Below, in pieces: positions 26,443 to 35,850 of a stretch of 64,000 nucleotides of DNA (position 1 is the first letter of the stretch; each line of letters starts with the position of its first letter). Origin of the DNA: an uncultured Dehalococcoidia bacterium. Its GTDB lineage: Bacteria > Chloroflexota > Dehalococcoidia > Lucifugimonadales > UBA1123. A model generated the notes under the pieces. It had not been told where the DNA came from. It saw only the letters and a list, made by a program, of their open reading frames with translations, and ran no database searches. The stretch covers positions 2,749,800 to 2,813,799 of the forward strand of contig OY282441.1 of the NCBI GenBank assembly GCA_958296105.1. The letters run 5' to 3'. A program made the position numbers and the translations under genes.

Positions 26443-28047
26443 TTGAAGGTCGTCACCGCCGAGCAGATGCGCGCCATAGAGTCGCGCTCCGAGAGCGCGG
26501 GCGTATCCACCGACGCGCTGATGGAGAACGCCGGGCTTGCAGTCGCCAGATGCGCCCGACGGCAGCTTGGCGCGCTGACAGGCGTCCGCGTCGTGGTTCT
26601 GGTCGGACCCGGCAACAACGGCGGCGATGGACTGGTCACCGCCCGCCACCTGCGGCGCTGGGGCGCGAGAGTCGCAGCTTACCTGTACAGAGACCGTCCG
26701 CCCTGCGATTCCAAGCTGGACGCGGCGGCAGAGGCAGGAGTCGCAATCTCGGACGCCGCCAGCGACCCGCAGCTGGAGCGGCTGGAAGACCTGCTGGCGT
26801 CCGCCCATCTGGTCATAGACGCCATACTGGGCACCGGGCGCGCCAGGCCCGTCACTGGCGTATTGGCGCGCATTCTCGCCAAACTCGGAGACGCGAGGAA
26901 GCGATCCCGACATCTTCGGCTGCTGGCGATGGATATGCCCACAGGCTTGGACTGCGACTCCGCCGAGCTGGATGCGCTCTGCGTGGCGGCGGACGTCACC
27001 GTTGCGCTCGGCTTCCCGAAGCGCGGGCATCTGGCGTTTCCCGGCGCGGGCTGCGCGGGCGAGCTGGAGGTGGCGGACATCGGCATCCCCCCGGGCTTGG
27101 ATTGTGACGTGCGCTTGGAGCTTATGACGCGCGAGTGGGCGCGCTCGAATCTGCCCGACAGACGCGCGGATTCGCACAAAGGCAGCTACGGGCGCGCCAT
27201 GGTCGCGGCAGGTTCCAAGAACTTCCTCGGCGCTGCGCATCTCGCCGCCGCCGCCGCAACCCGCGTGGGAGCCGGACTGGTGACCGTAGCCATTCCCGAA
27301 AGCCTGATCGGAGCGGTTGCGCCGGGCCTCGTCGAGCCGACTTACGTCCCGCTGCCCGAATCCAGCCCCGGCGTGGTGTCCGCAGACGCAGCGCGCATCT
27401 TGCTGGAATCGCTCGATGGATACAGCGCGCTTCTCATGGGCTGCGGGCTGGGAATGGCGGCGCAGACTCAGGCGATGGTCAGGGAAGTCCTGCTGACGGG
27501 GCGCGATCTGCCTCCCGCTGTGATAGACGCCGACGGGCTGAACGCGCTGGCGCGGACACCAGACTGGCGCGAGCGCTGGACGCGCGAGGCTGCGCTGACC
27601 CCTCATCCCGGAGAGATGGCTAGGCTGTCGCGCGACTCCGCCGAGAGGATAGGGCGCGAGCGGCTAGACGTTGCGCTGGAAGGCGCGGCGCGCTGGAACA
27701 AGACGGTCGTTCTCAAGGGCGCGCATACCATAGTCGCCCACCCGGACGGCTCCGCCATGATCGCGCCGTTCGCCAATCCGGGACTCGCCACCGCAGGAAG
27801 CGGCGACGTACTCGCAGGCGCAATAGCCGGGCTTCTGTCGCAGGGTCTGAGCGTGGCGGACGCGGCTTCGCTTGGCGTCTATCTTCACGGACTCGCCGGC
27901 GACGCCGCGCGCGAGCGGCTCGGAGACGCGGGCATGATCGCCAGCGACCTGCTCCCGGAGCTTCCAAAGTCCATCCGAAGACTGCGCGAGGGCGGCAGCA
28001 GCGTCACGCAAGCTGTCGTATATGGGCAAGATGCTCACGGCTGTTAG
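26443..28047 (+). CDS. nnrD: Bifunctional NAD(P)H-hydrate epimerase / ADP-dependent dehydratase
   Basis: 534 residues from a TTG 4 nt after the LLM gene. The N-terminal YjeF_N epimerase domain carries VLVGPGNNGGDGLV and MDMPTGLDCDS. The C-terminal ribokinase-like dehydratase domain carries SHKGSYGRAMVAAGS, LTPHPGEMARL, VVLKGAHTIV and NPGLATAGSGDVLAG. It repairs NADHX and NADPHX in the cytoplasm. The frame extends upstream into the LLM gene, but the TTG matches the family N terminus. Confidence 0.95.
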   Translation: MKVVTAEQMRAIESRSESAGVSTDALMENAGLAVARCARRQLGALTGVRVVVLVGPGNNGGDGLVTARHLRRWGARVAAYLYRDRPPCDSKLDAAAEAGVAISDAASDPQLERLEDLLASAHLVIDAILGTGRARPVTGVLARILAKLGDARKRSRHLRLLAMDMPTGLDCDSAELDALCVAADVTVALGFPKRGHLAFPGAGCAGELEVADIGIPPGLDCDVRLELMTREWARSNLPDRRADSHKGSYGRAMVAAGSKNFLGAAHLAAAAATRVGAGLVTVAIPESLIGAVAPGLVEPTYVPLPESSPGVVSADAARILLESLDGYSALLMGCGLGMAAQTQAMVREVLLTGRDLPPAVIDADGLNALARTPDWRERWTREAALTPHPGEMARLSRDSAERIGRERLDVALEGAARWNKTVVLKGAHTIVAHPDGSAMIAPFANPGLATAGSGDVLAGAIAGLLSQGLSVADAASLGVYLHGLAGDAARERLGDAGMIASDLLPELPKSIRRLREGGSSVTQAVVYGQDAHGC

Positions 28048-28146
28048 CGTCCGACGTGGCATCCCCGCTGTATGCGCCACACGCCGCAAATGGGGGGATA
28101 TGTCCGTCGGCAGCTGGCTAGGGACTGACGCAAGGAGAAGCGGCAG

Positions 28147-28869
28147 TTGGCGTTCCTGAAGGGAGACGAGCGAGCGCGTTACGTGTCGGGCATGTTCGCC
28201 CGAATCTCGCGCCGATACGATCTGATGAACTCGGTGATGTCCGGCGGACGTCATTACGCTTGGCGTCGCCGCGCCGCCGCGCTCGCGGTGGAGGGGCTGC
28301 GCGGCAGCGCGCTAGACGTGGCGACCGGCACCGGCGACTTCGCCTTCGATTTGGCGCGCAGGCAGGAGGTCGAATCGGTCTTTGGCTTGGATTTCACGCG
28401 CAAGATGATGATGCTCGGCGTATCCAAGTCCGCCCGTCAGCGGCTCGCGCGCTCCGTCTCGTTCGTAGAGGGAGACGCCCACCGCCTGCCGTTCGCCGCC
28501 GACAGCTTCATCTGCGTCACAGTTGGATTCGGCATCCGCAACTTCGTAGACGTCCCTGCCGCTCTGCGCGAGATGGTCAGGGTCGTCTCCCCCGGCGGCA
28601 GGGTGGTATCGCTGGAGATAGTGCGGCTGGACGGCAGCGGACCCGTGAGCCGAATGGCGCGCTTCCACTTTCGAAGCGTCACCCCGTGGATCGGGGCAGT
28701 GGTGGCAGGCGACCGAGAGGCGTACACCTACTTGCCGCAGTCGGCGCAGGGGTTCATGTCCGCCTCCGAGCTGTCCCACGCCATGGAGGAAGCCGGTCTG
28801 AAGGTCACGACGTGCCGCGAGCTGGCGCTGGGAACCGTGGCGATCCACGTGGGAGAAAAGCCTCGATAA
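28147..28869 (+). CDS. ubiE: Demethylmenaquinone/ubiquinone C-methyltransferase
   Basis: 240 residues from a TTG with AAGGAG 10 nt upstream. UbiE signatures are present: VSGMFARISRRYDLMNSVMSGGRHYAWRR, motif I ALDVATGTGDFAF, GDAHRLPFAADSF and VGFGIRNFVD. It methylates demethylmenaquinol (or the ubiquinone precursor) using SAM. The neighbouring cytochrome and cupredoxin genes fit a respiratory lifestyle but do not show which quinone is made. Confidence 0.94.
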   Translation: MAFLKGDERARYVSGMFARISRRYDLMNSVMSGGRHYAWRRRAAALAVEGLRGSALDVATGTGDFAFDLARRQEVESVFGLDFTRKMMMLGVSKSARQRLARSVSFVEGDAHRLPFAADSFICVTVGFGIRNFVDVPAALREMVRVVSPGGRVVSLEIVRLDGSGPVSRMARFHFRSVTPWIGAVVAGDREAYTYLPQSAQGFMSASELSHAMEEAGLKVTTCRELALGTVAIHVGEKPR

Positions 28870-28934
28870 TCCCTCGCGCCCAGTACGGGACAGACGGGGA
28901 CAGTCGGCGTCGCTGCCGCCAGCCGGCATACTGC

Positions 28935-31043
28935 TTACGGCTGCGCCTTCGGCTCCTCGACCACCAGGATCTGGTTGGCTGCAACATCGTTCAGCGTCTG
29001 TGTCGCGCCGCTGGGCCATACGATGGCGATTTCGTCCACGTTCTCCGCTTCGCCCAGCCCGAAGTGAACGTCCAAGCTGTTCATGGATAGGAAAGTGGAG
29101 CTTGCCAGCACTTCCTGCACCTGTGTAAGCGCCCTGTCCGCCGACGTCCGCGCCTTCAGATAGACCCTCGCGCCCACCGCGTCGGCGTTGCTGCCCGTAC
29201 CGTCTATCGCCATACGCCCCTTGAGTCTCAGCGTTATCCAGCGTCTGTCCGAACCCTCGTTTATCCACACGAACAGCGGGCCTTTGGCAAAGCCGACAGA
29301 GCCGTTCTTGTAGACGTCGCCGCTGCTGTTCGTCGCTATCAGGTCCACGAAGCCGTCGCCATTCAGATCGCCCTTCGCCAGCCCCTTGCCGTTCTCGTGG
29401 AACGCGGGCGAGATGCGCTGACGCTCGGCGTCGAAACTGGGGTCGTCGGGATCCAGCGTAGAGTAGTCCACGTCCTGCGTATCCAGAAGATGCGCCTCCA
29501 CGGTGACGTCCTCGAACCCGCCCAGTCCGTCCCCTCTCAGCATACGCCCCGCCCCGGGGTAGAGCTGCCCTCCGGGGCCTTCCCCTCTGGAGACGAGCGA
29601 CCCCAGCCAGTAGAGGTCTTGGTCTCCATCGTTTTCGTAGTCCAAGAACACCGCGCCAAACCCGAAGTCGTATGCGGCAACGCCGGCGGGAGCTTCCCAC
29701 GCCGGATGTATGTTCTCGGCGTTCAGCGACACCGGCGGCATGATCCGACTTGGCTCGACATGCGTCGCCTGAGCGACGTCCACGAAGTGGAACGCCCCGC
29801 CCGCTTCGAACTGCTCGGCGGATCCATCGTTTCTCATCAGCAGGTGGAAGCAGCTTCCCCAAGCGAACTGATGAGTATAGGCGCAGTCTGCGCTAGGCAC
29901 AGGCACGGGCCGCCGCGTCAGAGGGTGGAAGCCGATGTTGGTGACGAATACGTCCAGGTCCTCGTCCGAGTCGTAGTCTCCCAGCGCGAACCCCATCCAC
30001 TGGCCAATGGGCAGCTCGGCTTCGACGAGCGAGAATCGAACATCGCCCCGCGCGGAATCGTTGCGGAACACCTTCAGACGGTCGCCGTCGTCGGCTATCC
30101 ACAGATCGGAGTCGCCATCCCCGTCATGGTCGAAGAACAGCGTCGCCCACGTCTGCCCTGTGGGATCCCCAACGCGGTTGCCCCCGAAGTCGCGCATTTC
30201 GGGATCGTAACCCTGAAACAGCTCGCCGCTGCTCCTGTCCTCGTAGAAGATGGCTCTGCCGTCGGGAGCGCGCATGACTATCTGCGGCCCATCCACGCCT
30301 GCCCGCCGCGCCATCTCCGTGAAAGTGAGATTGCCGTTGTTGACGTACAGGACGTTGAAGTTGCCGTGATGATTGGGGCGGTCGAAGCGCACGAAGTCGA
30401 AGTCCGCTCGGTTTCCAACGTAGATGTCGAGCCAGCCGTCGCCGTCCACGTCGGCGCAAGCTGCGCTGGCGGCGGACCGCGAGTTTGCCGAGTCCCCAAA
30501 TGCCGCGGCGGTGATGTCGCTGAAAGCGCCGTTGCCGTCATTGAGGAACAGGCGGTCGGTGATCGCCTCCCGCAGACCCTCCCGCATGTCTGCGGAGCGG
30601 AAGTCGAGCGCGTCGAAGTGTCTCCCTCTGGATCCGACGTAGAGGTCCTGGTAGCCGTCGTTGTCTATGTCGCAGGCTACAACCCCCGTGCTGTTGCTCC
30701 CCTCGGCTGCGACCCCCGCCTCACGGCTCACTTCGGAGAACGCCCCGCCGCCCTCGTTGCGAAAGAGAAAGTTGGGTCCGCCCTCCATCTGGGTGACGTA
30801 GAAGTCTTGGTCGCCGTCCCTGTCGTAGTCGAAGATGGCAACGCCCGGGTAGCGGTTGATGACGAACGCCTTCTTGCCAAGAGCCTGCGGAGCGATGTTC
30901 CTGAAGGAAGGCATGTCTTCCCCTCCCTCCGAGCGCGAGGAGGACGCGCAGCCGCCCATGAGGCCGCCCACGAGGATAGCCCCCAGAATGCAGAGCGTCG
31001 CCGCGCTTGCCCTGAACGCGGCGCAGCTCGAACGCCCGGACAT
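28935..31043 (-). CDS. CRTAC1-like lipoprotein: FG-GAP/VCBS propeller plus ASPIC/UnbV domain
   Basis: About 702 residues. The start at 31043 gives a signal peptide with a lipobox ending G-G-C; a longer frame reaches 31370. At least seven calcium-binding D-x-D-x-D-G type loops occur (DYDRDGDQD, DIDNDGYQD, DVDGDGWLD, DHDGDGDSD, DYENDGDQD, DLNGDGFVD), the signature of an integrin-like FG-GAP propeller. The last ~110 residues form the ASPIC/UnbV domain (VGARV...HFGLGEAENVDEIAIVWPSG). It is expected on the outer surface, probably in adhesion or carbohydrate binding. Divergent from the NifU-like gene. Confidence 0.88.
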   Translation of the reverse strand: MSGRSSCAAFRASAATLCILGAILVGGLMGGCASSSRSEGGEDMPSFRNIAPQALGKKAFVINRYPGVAIFDYDRDGDQDFYVTQMEGGPNFLFRNEGGGAFSEVSREAGVAAEGSNSTGVVACDIDNDGYQDLYVGSRGRHFDALDFRSADMREGLREAITDRLFLNDGNGAFSDITAAAFGDSANSRSAASAACADVDGDGWLDIYVGNRADFDFVRFDRPNHHGNFNVLYVNNGNLTFTEMARRAGVDGPQIVMRAPDGRAIFYEDRSSGELFQGYDPEMRDFGGNRVGDPTGQTWATLFFDHDGDGDSDLWIADDGDRLKVFRNDSARGDVRFSLVEAELPIGQWMGFALGDYDSDEDLDVFVTNIGFHPLTRRPVPVPSADCAYTHQFAWGSCFHLLMRNDGSAEQFEAGGAFHFVDVAQATHVEPSRIMPPVSLNAENIHPAWEAPAGVAAYDFGFGAVFLDYENDGDQDLYWLGSLVSRGEGPGGQLYPGAGRMLRGDGLGGFEDVTVEAHLLDTQDVDYSTLDPDDPSFDAERQRISPAFHENGKGLAKGDLNGDGFVDLIATNSSGDVYKNGSVGFAKGPLFVWINEGSDRRWITLRLKGRMAIDGTGSNADAVGARVYLKARTSADRALTQVQEVLASSTFLSMNSLDVHFGLGEAENVDEIAIVWPSGATQTLNDVAANQILVVEEPKAQP

Positions 31044-31162
31044 CCCCAGCCAGCCGTCGAACGCCACTGTCGCCACCGTAGCCGCTGTCGCAAGGAGCGG
31101 CGCGATGCGTCGATCGGAATGACACAGCCCGCCCGAAGGCTGGCAACGTCCCCCCGCAGACG

Positions 31163-31171
31163 TGTTACCAT
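31163..31171 (+). promoter_or_regulatory. Extended -10 candidate for the NifU-like gene
   Basis: TGTTACCAT lies 31 nt before the start. The 17-nt stretch from here (TGTTACCATGTCTGCGC) recurs almost exactly at 44906 before the glyoxalase gene. Confidence 0.4.
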
Positions 31172-31202
31172 GTCTGCGCACACCATTCAGGAGAGCCAAC
31201 AT

Positions 31203-31445
31203 ATGACGACCATCGCAGACCCAGCGCTTCAGAGCGTGCTGGACAACATCCAAGTGATAGCCGCGTCCGAGGGCGGCTCGGTCCGCTTCGTAAACTCCAT
31301 GCGCGGCAAGCTCACGGTGGAATACACCCCGGGAGTGAACGAAGATTGCCCCGAATGCGTCCCCACGCACGACCTGATCAAGATGATGCTCGAATCCTCC
31401 GTGAGCGTCCTCGCGCCCTACGTCAGGGAGGTGGAAGTGCGTTAG
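31203..31445 (+). CDS. NifU C-terminal-like Fe-S scaffold domain protein
   Basis: 80 residues. The single domain carries C-P-E-C, the spacing of the NifU/Nfu C-terminal cluster-binding CxxC, followed by a TxxLxKMMLE-like helix. AGGAG lies 9 nt upstream of the ATG, which rules out the much longer frame that runs antisense through the CRTAC1-like gene. It probably carries or delivers Fe-S clusters. The short length without an N-terminal scaffold domain is like Nfu-only proteins. Confidence 0.8.
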   Translation: MTTIADPALQSVLDNIQVIAASEGGSVRFVNSMRGKLTVEYTPGVNEDCPECVPTHDLIKMMLESSVSVLAPYVREVEVR

Positions 31446-31467
31446 CCTGTGGCTGTCATGGCTGTCG

Positions 31468-32646
31468 TCACAGAGGATCTTCCACCAAGTCCAGGTACTT
31501 CAGCCCTGAGCCGGTGTTGAGAAGCAGGATGCGCTCGTCCGGGTCCAGCTGCCCGGATGCGATCATCTTCCCCAGCGCGGCGGCGGTGGCTGCGCCCTCC
31601 GGACAGACGAACATGCCCTCCAGCCGCGCCACCAAGCCCATGTAGGCGAGTATATCGCCATCGCTGACCGTCAGCGCGCCGCCGCCGCTCTCTCGGATCG
31701 CCCCCAAGATCAGGTAGTCGCCGATGGCGGACGGTACGCGGATGCCAGCCGCCACAGTCTCGGCATTCTGCCAAGCCTCTGCGAACTCCGTCCCCTGCTC
31801 GAACGCGCGAACGATGGGAGCGCACCCCTCGGACTGCACCGCGAACATCTTGGGCCTGCGCGAGTCGATCCAGCCCATCTCCTCCATCTCCGCGAACGCC
31901 TTCCACATGCCCACTATGCCGGTTCCCCCGCCGGTCGGGTAGATTATCGCGTCCGGCAGCGTCCACCCCAGCTGTTCGGCTATCTCGTAGCCCATGGTCT
32001 TCTTGCCCTCCACCCTGTACGGCTCCTGAAGGGTGGATACGTCGAACAGCCCCTCTTCGGCGGCGCGCGCGCGGCTCATCACTCCGGCGTCGCTGATCAG
32101 CCCGTCTATCAGGCTCAGGTCGCCGCCCGTTATCGCAACCTCTTTGCGATTCGACTCCGGCGCGTCTCTGGGCATGAACACGAACGCCTCGATGCCGCCC
32201 TTCGCCGCGTAGGAGGTCATCGCGCCCGCGGCGTTGCCCGCCGAAGGCATCGTTATCTTGGCGATGCCAAGCTCCTTCGCCTTCGACACCGCCGCCGACA
32301 GCCCCCTAGCCTTGAAAGACGCCGTTGGGTTGACCCCCTCGTCCTTGATGAGCAGGTCCGAGCATCCCATCTCTGCGCCGAGCCGCTCGGCTCTGAACAG
32401 CGGAGTGAAGCCCTCGCCCAGCGTGATGATGTTCGCCTCGTCGCGCACCGGCATCAGCTCGAAGTAGCGCCACATGTTGGCCGGCCTGCCCTTGAGCGCC
32501 TCGCGGTCGAGCGCCGCCGCAGCCGCTTCGAGATCGTAGCGCGGGTACAGCACTTTCCCGCACTCCTCGCAGAGCCGCTGCGGGGAGTCCGCCGAGAGCG
32601 TGTCGCCGCAGTATGTGCATTCGAGAACAGTCAGAAAGCTGCGCAT
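31468..32646 (-). CDS. thrC: Threonine synthase
   Basis: 392 residues from ATG 32646. An N-terminal zinc-ribbon-like Cys4 motif (CTYCGD and CEECGK) is followed by the PLP lysine in NPTASFKARG, SAGNAAGAMTSYA and the phosphate loop PTGGGTGIVG; this is the type II layout of actinobacterial/archaeal enzymes. It converts O-phosphohomoserine to threonine; hom lies 6 kb away. It overlaps the end of the deacetylase gene by 16 nt, so the two are probably co-translated. Confidence 0.93.
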   Translation of the reverse strand: MRSFLTVLECTYCGDTLSADSPQRLCEECGKVLYPRYDLEAAAAALDREALKGRPANMWRYFELMPVRDEANIITLGEGFTPLFRAERLGAEMGCSDLLIKDEGVNPTASFKARGLSAAVSKAKELGIAKITMPSAGNAAGAMTSYAAKGGIEAFVFMPRDAPESNRKEVAITGGDLSLIDGLISDAGVMSRARAAEEGLFDVSTLQEPYRVEGKKTMGYEIAEQLGWTLPDAIIYPTGGGTGIVGMWKAFAEMEEMGWIDSRRPKMFAVQSEGCAPIVRAFEQGTEFAEAWQNAETVAAGIRVPSAIGDYLILGAIRESGGGALTVSDGDILAYMGLVARLEGMFVCPEGAATAAALGKMIASGQLDPDERILLLNTGSGLKYLDLVEDPL

Positions 32647-33521
32647 GTTTCGGATAGCCTCTCGGTTCGACTCTGCCCCGGCGGGTACTTCTCCAGCCAC
32701 CAGCGCGCTATCTCCGTTCGCCGCGCGAACCAGACGTCTGGAAAGCCCGTCGCGTACTCCAAGAAGTCCCTGAGCGCGACGGCGCGAGACGGACGCCCCA
32801 CGATGCGGCAGTGGAGGCCAATGTTCATCATCTTGGGAGAGTCAGCGCCCTCCTCGTAGAGCAGGTCGAACGTGTTCTTCAGCGTCTGATAGAAGTCGGA
32901 TGGGCTGTTCATGCCGCCCCGCCAGAATCGCGTGTCGTTGACCTCCAGAGAGTACGGCACCACCAGCCACGCCTTCCCCTTCACCTCTGCGTAGTAGGGT
33001 ATGTCGTCGGCGTAGGAGTTCGAGTCGTACAGGAAGCCGCCCTCCTCCGCCACCAGCTCGCGCGTGTGGAGGCTCGGCGCGTATCGCGTGTACCAGCCCA
33101 GCGGACGCTCTCCCGTCGTGCGCTGAATGGATTCGACCGCCTTGCGGATGGCTTCGCGCTCGTCATCGCGGCTCATCCTGTAGTACTCTTCCCATCTGAA
33201 TCCATGCCCAAACACCTCGTGTCCCTGCTGGACTATGGCAGGGCCGACCTCGGGGTTGCGCTCCAGCGCCAGGGCGCAGCAGTAGAACGTGGCGGGTACT
33301 CCGTACCTCTTCAGAATGCGCATGACGCGCCACACGCCCGCCCTGCTTCCATACTCGAAGAACGACTCGTTGGCGAGGTCGCGCTCGTTCAGGGGCAGCG
33401 GAGACGGAACCTCGCTGTTGGTCTCGCGCTGCGCGTCCCCGTCGAGAAGGGAGTACTCCGACCCCTCCTCGTAGTTGACGACTATGGAGACGGCGACGCG
33501 AGCTTGGTTAGGCCACTCCAC
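32631..33521 (-). CDS. Polysaccharide deacetylase / PuuE-type allantoinase family
   Basis: 296 residues of the NodB-fold CE4 family. The N terminus VVNYEEGSEYSLLDGD resembles PuuE allantoinases (NYEEGGE). Family segments GVPATFYCCALALERNPE, HEVFGHGFRWEEY and SYADDIPYY follow. The DxxHH metal motif of true peptidoglycan deacetylases is not obvious, favouring the PuuE-like subgroup. The likely substrate is allantoin or a small amide, not shown by the sequence. Between PAC2 and thrC on the same strand. Confidence 0.85.
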   Translation of the reverse strand: MEWPNQARVAVSIVVNYEEGSEYSLLDGDAQRETNSEVPSPLPLNERDLANESFFEYGSRAGVWRVMRILKRYGVPATFYCCALALERNPEVGPAIVQQGHEVFGHGFRWEEYYRMSRDDEREAIRKAVESIQRTTGERPLGWYTRYAPSLHTRELVAEEGGFLYDSNSYADDIPYYAEVKGKAWLVVPYSLEVNDTRFWRGGMNSPSDFYQTLKNTFDLLYEEGADSPKMMNIGLHCRIVGRPSRAVALRDFLEYATGFPDVWFARRTEIARWWLEKYPPGQSRTERLSETCAAF

Positions 33522-33570
33522 GCTAGGCGGATGCTGGCCGTAACCGATGAAGTCGCGTTCGGAAGCGCTG

Positions 33571-34497
33571 TCAGCGATGCTCGTCGGAGTCTTCCTCTTC
33601 TGCCTCGCCTGTCACTTCGCGCAGGAACTGCTCCAAGCCCGGCGACAGCTCAGCGCCTTCGTCCTCATCGTCTTGCAGCGCGCGCGCCGCGCCGCTGTCG
33701 GCAAGAACGCGGTCGTAGTAGGACTCCAGCCGTCCGATGAGAGACTTGACCTCGCGGTTGTTCTCGACCGCCTTGTCCACCTCTTCGTACTGCCGCCTGC
33801 CTCGCTCCCTGTTTGCGAGAGAGCGGGGAAAGTCGAACATGGCTGACAGTATCTCGACTATTCTGGCTGCCCCCATGTGATCTTCGTCCAGCTGCATGTA
33901 CTGGGGAAGATGCGCCATCAGGCTGGTGGTGGGGATCTCGTTCTCGGTCGCCAGCTCGGCAACCATGTTGACGATGCTGGTAGGGCCCTGATAGGTGTTG
34001 CGCCGCTGCGACACCAGCCCCCCCGCCTTGGCGGCCTGCTCGTCCGTCATCGAGCCGGTTACGAGCAGCGGCCTCGTGTGTGGAACGGAATCGTACATCC
34101 CCCCCACGCGGCAGTACTCCTGAACGCCGAAGTGCGACAGCACCTTCGATATGGCGCGGCAGTACTCCTCGCCGTAGGCGTGCGGCTCTCGGATGTGCAG
34201 GAACAGATAGTCTCTGCCCGTCGCCTCGTCGTGCGCGTGGTGAATGATCGTGTTGGGAGTCGTGAACACGCGCCGACCGTCCACGATTCGCATACGCGGC
34301 CGATATCTGGTGAAGTCGAAGAACTTGCCGGGCTGCGCCAGTCGCCCCACTTCCTGCGCGCCAAGATGTCGCTGCAAGATGTTGAGCGAGAGCGTCCCGA
34401 TTCGTCCCACGTCAATCCAGGGCCGCAGCATCGCTATGGCGATCGGGCGGCTAAGCTCCGGTACAGGGTCTCTCAGATCGAACTCACCTATTCTCAT
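33571..34497 (-). CDS. PAC2 (proteasome assembly chaperone 2)-family protein
   Basis: 308 residues. PAC2-family features are visible: AMLRPWIDVGRIGTLSL, LFLHIREPHAYGEEY, GMYDSVPHTRPLLVTG and a QGPTSIVNMVAELATENEIP segment, with an acidic coiled C-terminal tail (QDDEDEGAEL). Family members act in or near proteasome/ATP-grasp pathways in actinobacteria and archaea, but the function here is unknown. No clear ribosome site; A/T-rich TATATAT lies directly upstream, possibly a -10 of a short-leader mRNA. Confidence 0.82.
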   Translation of the reverse strand: MRIGEFDLRDPVPELSRPIAIAMLRPWIDVGRIGTLSLNILQRHLGAQEVGRLAQPGKFFDFTRYRPRMRIVDGRRVFTTPNTIIHHAHDEATGRDYLFLHIREPHAYGEEYCRAISKVLSHFGVQEYCRVGGMYDSVPHTRPLLVTGSMTDEQAAKAGGLVSQRRNTYQGPTSIVNMVAELATENEIPTTSLMAHLPQYMQLDEDHMGAARIVEILSAMFDFPRSLANRERGRRQYEEVDKAVENNREVKSLIGRLESYYDRVLADSGAARALQDDEDEGAELSPGLEQFLREVTGEAEEEDSDEHR

Positions 34498-34564
34498 ATA
34501 TATATCGTCTCAAAATTCGAGCCGTTTCGCAAGCCCCGTTTCCCCAAATTGGACTCCACATCGG

Positions 34565-34593
34565 TTGACTATCCCCCGACTCGCCTTTAGGAT
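34565..34593 (+). promoter_or_regulatory. Promoter of the CoA-transferase pair
   Basis: TTGACT (34565-34570), 17 bp, TAGGAT (34588-34593), then GGAG before the ATG at 34630. Both hexamers are close to the consensus. Confidence 0.55.
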
Positions 34594-34629
34594 TCTGTAG
34601 CCCACAGACTGGCTTGGAGAGTAGGTTCT

Positions 34630-35850
34630 ATGCGTAGACACGCGCTTGAAGGCGTTAGGGTCGTCGATTTTTCGTGGATTGTGGCTGGGCCGACCTGCAC
34701 CCGCATCCTCGCCGACTTCGGCGCGGAGGTCATACGAATCGAGTTCGAGCAGACGATGGACTACACGCGCGGGTTCTCCGCCAGTCCCAGCCCGAACGCG
34801 AGCGGCATGTTCAACAACCTGAACCGAAACAAGCTCGGCGTCACCCTCAACGTCATGCACCCCAGCGGCATGGAGCTGCTCCACGAGCTGATATCCGTCT
34901 CCGACATCGTGGTCGAGAACTTCAGCGCCACCGTCTTGGAGCGCTGGGGCTTGGACTACGAGGCGCAGCGCAAGATACGGCCAGACGTGATCTATCTGAG
35001 CCTGTCCGGGTTCGGACACACCGGCCGCGACAGGAGCTACGTCACCTGGGGGCCGACCGCTCAGGCGCTGTCCGGCCTGACGCTCATGTCCGGGCTGCCG
35101 GGCGAAGAACCCGCAGGCTGGGGCTTTTCGTACATGGACCACACCGCCGGATACTACGGCGCGATGGCGTGCATGACCGCGCTCCACCACCGCAGACGCA
35201 CCGGACAAGGGCAGTGGCTAGACCTGTCGCAGGTCGAAGCGGGCATGGCGCTCACCGGCCCCGCCATACTCGACAAGACCGTCAACGACCGCCCGTTCAG
35301 GCGCGAAGGCAGCCCGCCCGGCAATCGCGCGCCCGGCTACGCCGCCGCCCCGCACAACACCTATCGCTGCAAGGGCGAAGATCGCTGGTGCGCCATTACC
35401 ATATTCAGCGAAGAGGAGTGGGCAGCCTTCGTACGAGCCATCGGCGCGCCCGAATGGACGGACGACGACCGCTTCGCCACCAGCGAAGGCCGTCTCTCCA
35501 ATCAGGACGAGCTCGACGCGCTGATCGAGACGTGGACGTCCACGCGCGCGCCGAGCGAGGTCTTACATGAGCTGCAAGCCGCGGGGGTGATCGCGGGCGC
35601 GGTGCAGACGCCCAAAGAGAAGATAGAGCAAGACCCTCAGCTGCGCCATAGGGGGTTCCTGCCGCAGATCGGCCACGCCGAGTTGGGCGTGAACAAGTTC
35701 GAAGGCGAGCCGATGCGCCTGTCGCGCACCCCGTGGGAGCTGCGCCGCGCCTCTCCCCTCTTCGGCGAGCATACCCAGCAGATATACACCGAGCTTCTCG
35801 GCGTGCCGCAGGAGACCGTAGCGGAGCTGATGGTCGAGGGGGCGATCTGA
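34630..35850 (+). CDS. CaiB/BaiF-family CoA-transferase (1)
   Basis: 406 residues of class III CoA-transferase. The family start GVRVVDFSWIVAGPTCTRILADFGAEVIRIE is followed by NRNKLGVTLN, the acylated Asp region (VVENFSATVLERWGLDYE) and LSGFGHTGRDRSYVTWG. It moves CoA between carboxylic acids (formyl-, succinyl- or bile-acid types). The substrate is unknown. Its stop overlaps the next CoA-transferase start (TGATG), so the two proteins may form a hetero-oligomer. Confidence 0.92.
   Translation: MRRHALEGVRVVDFSWIVAGPTCTRILADFGAEVIRIEFEQTMDYTRGFSASPSPNASGMFNNLNRNKLGVTLNVMHPSGMELLHELISVSDIVVENFSATVLERWGLDYEAQRKIRPDVIYLSLSGFGHTGRDRSYVTWGPTAQALSGLTLMSGLPGEEPAGWGFSYMDHTAGYYGAMACMTALHHRRRTGQGQWLDLSQVEAGMALTGPAILDKTVNDRPFRREGSPPGNRAPGYAAAPHNTYRCKGEDRWCAITIFSEEEWAAFVRAIGAPEWTDDDRFATSEGRLSNQDELDALIETWTSTRAPSEVLHELQAAGVIAGAVQTPKEKIEQDPQLRHRGFLPQIGHAELGVNKFEGEPMRLSRTPWELRRASPLFGEHTQQIYTELLGVPQETVAELMVEGAI

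Noticed and set aside
29397-31202. Long N-terminal extension of the NifU-like gene
   Set aside because: It is antisense to the CRTAC1-like gene. The ATG at 31203 has a proper ribosome site and gives a normal Nfu-type domain.
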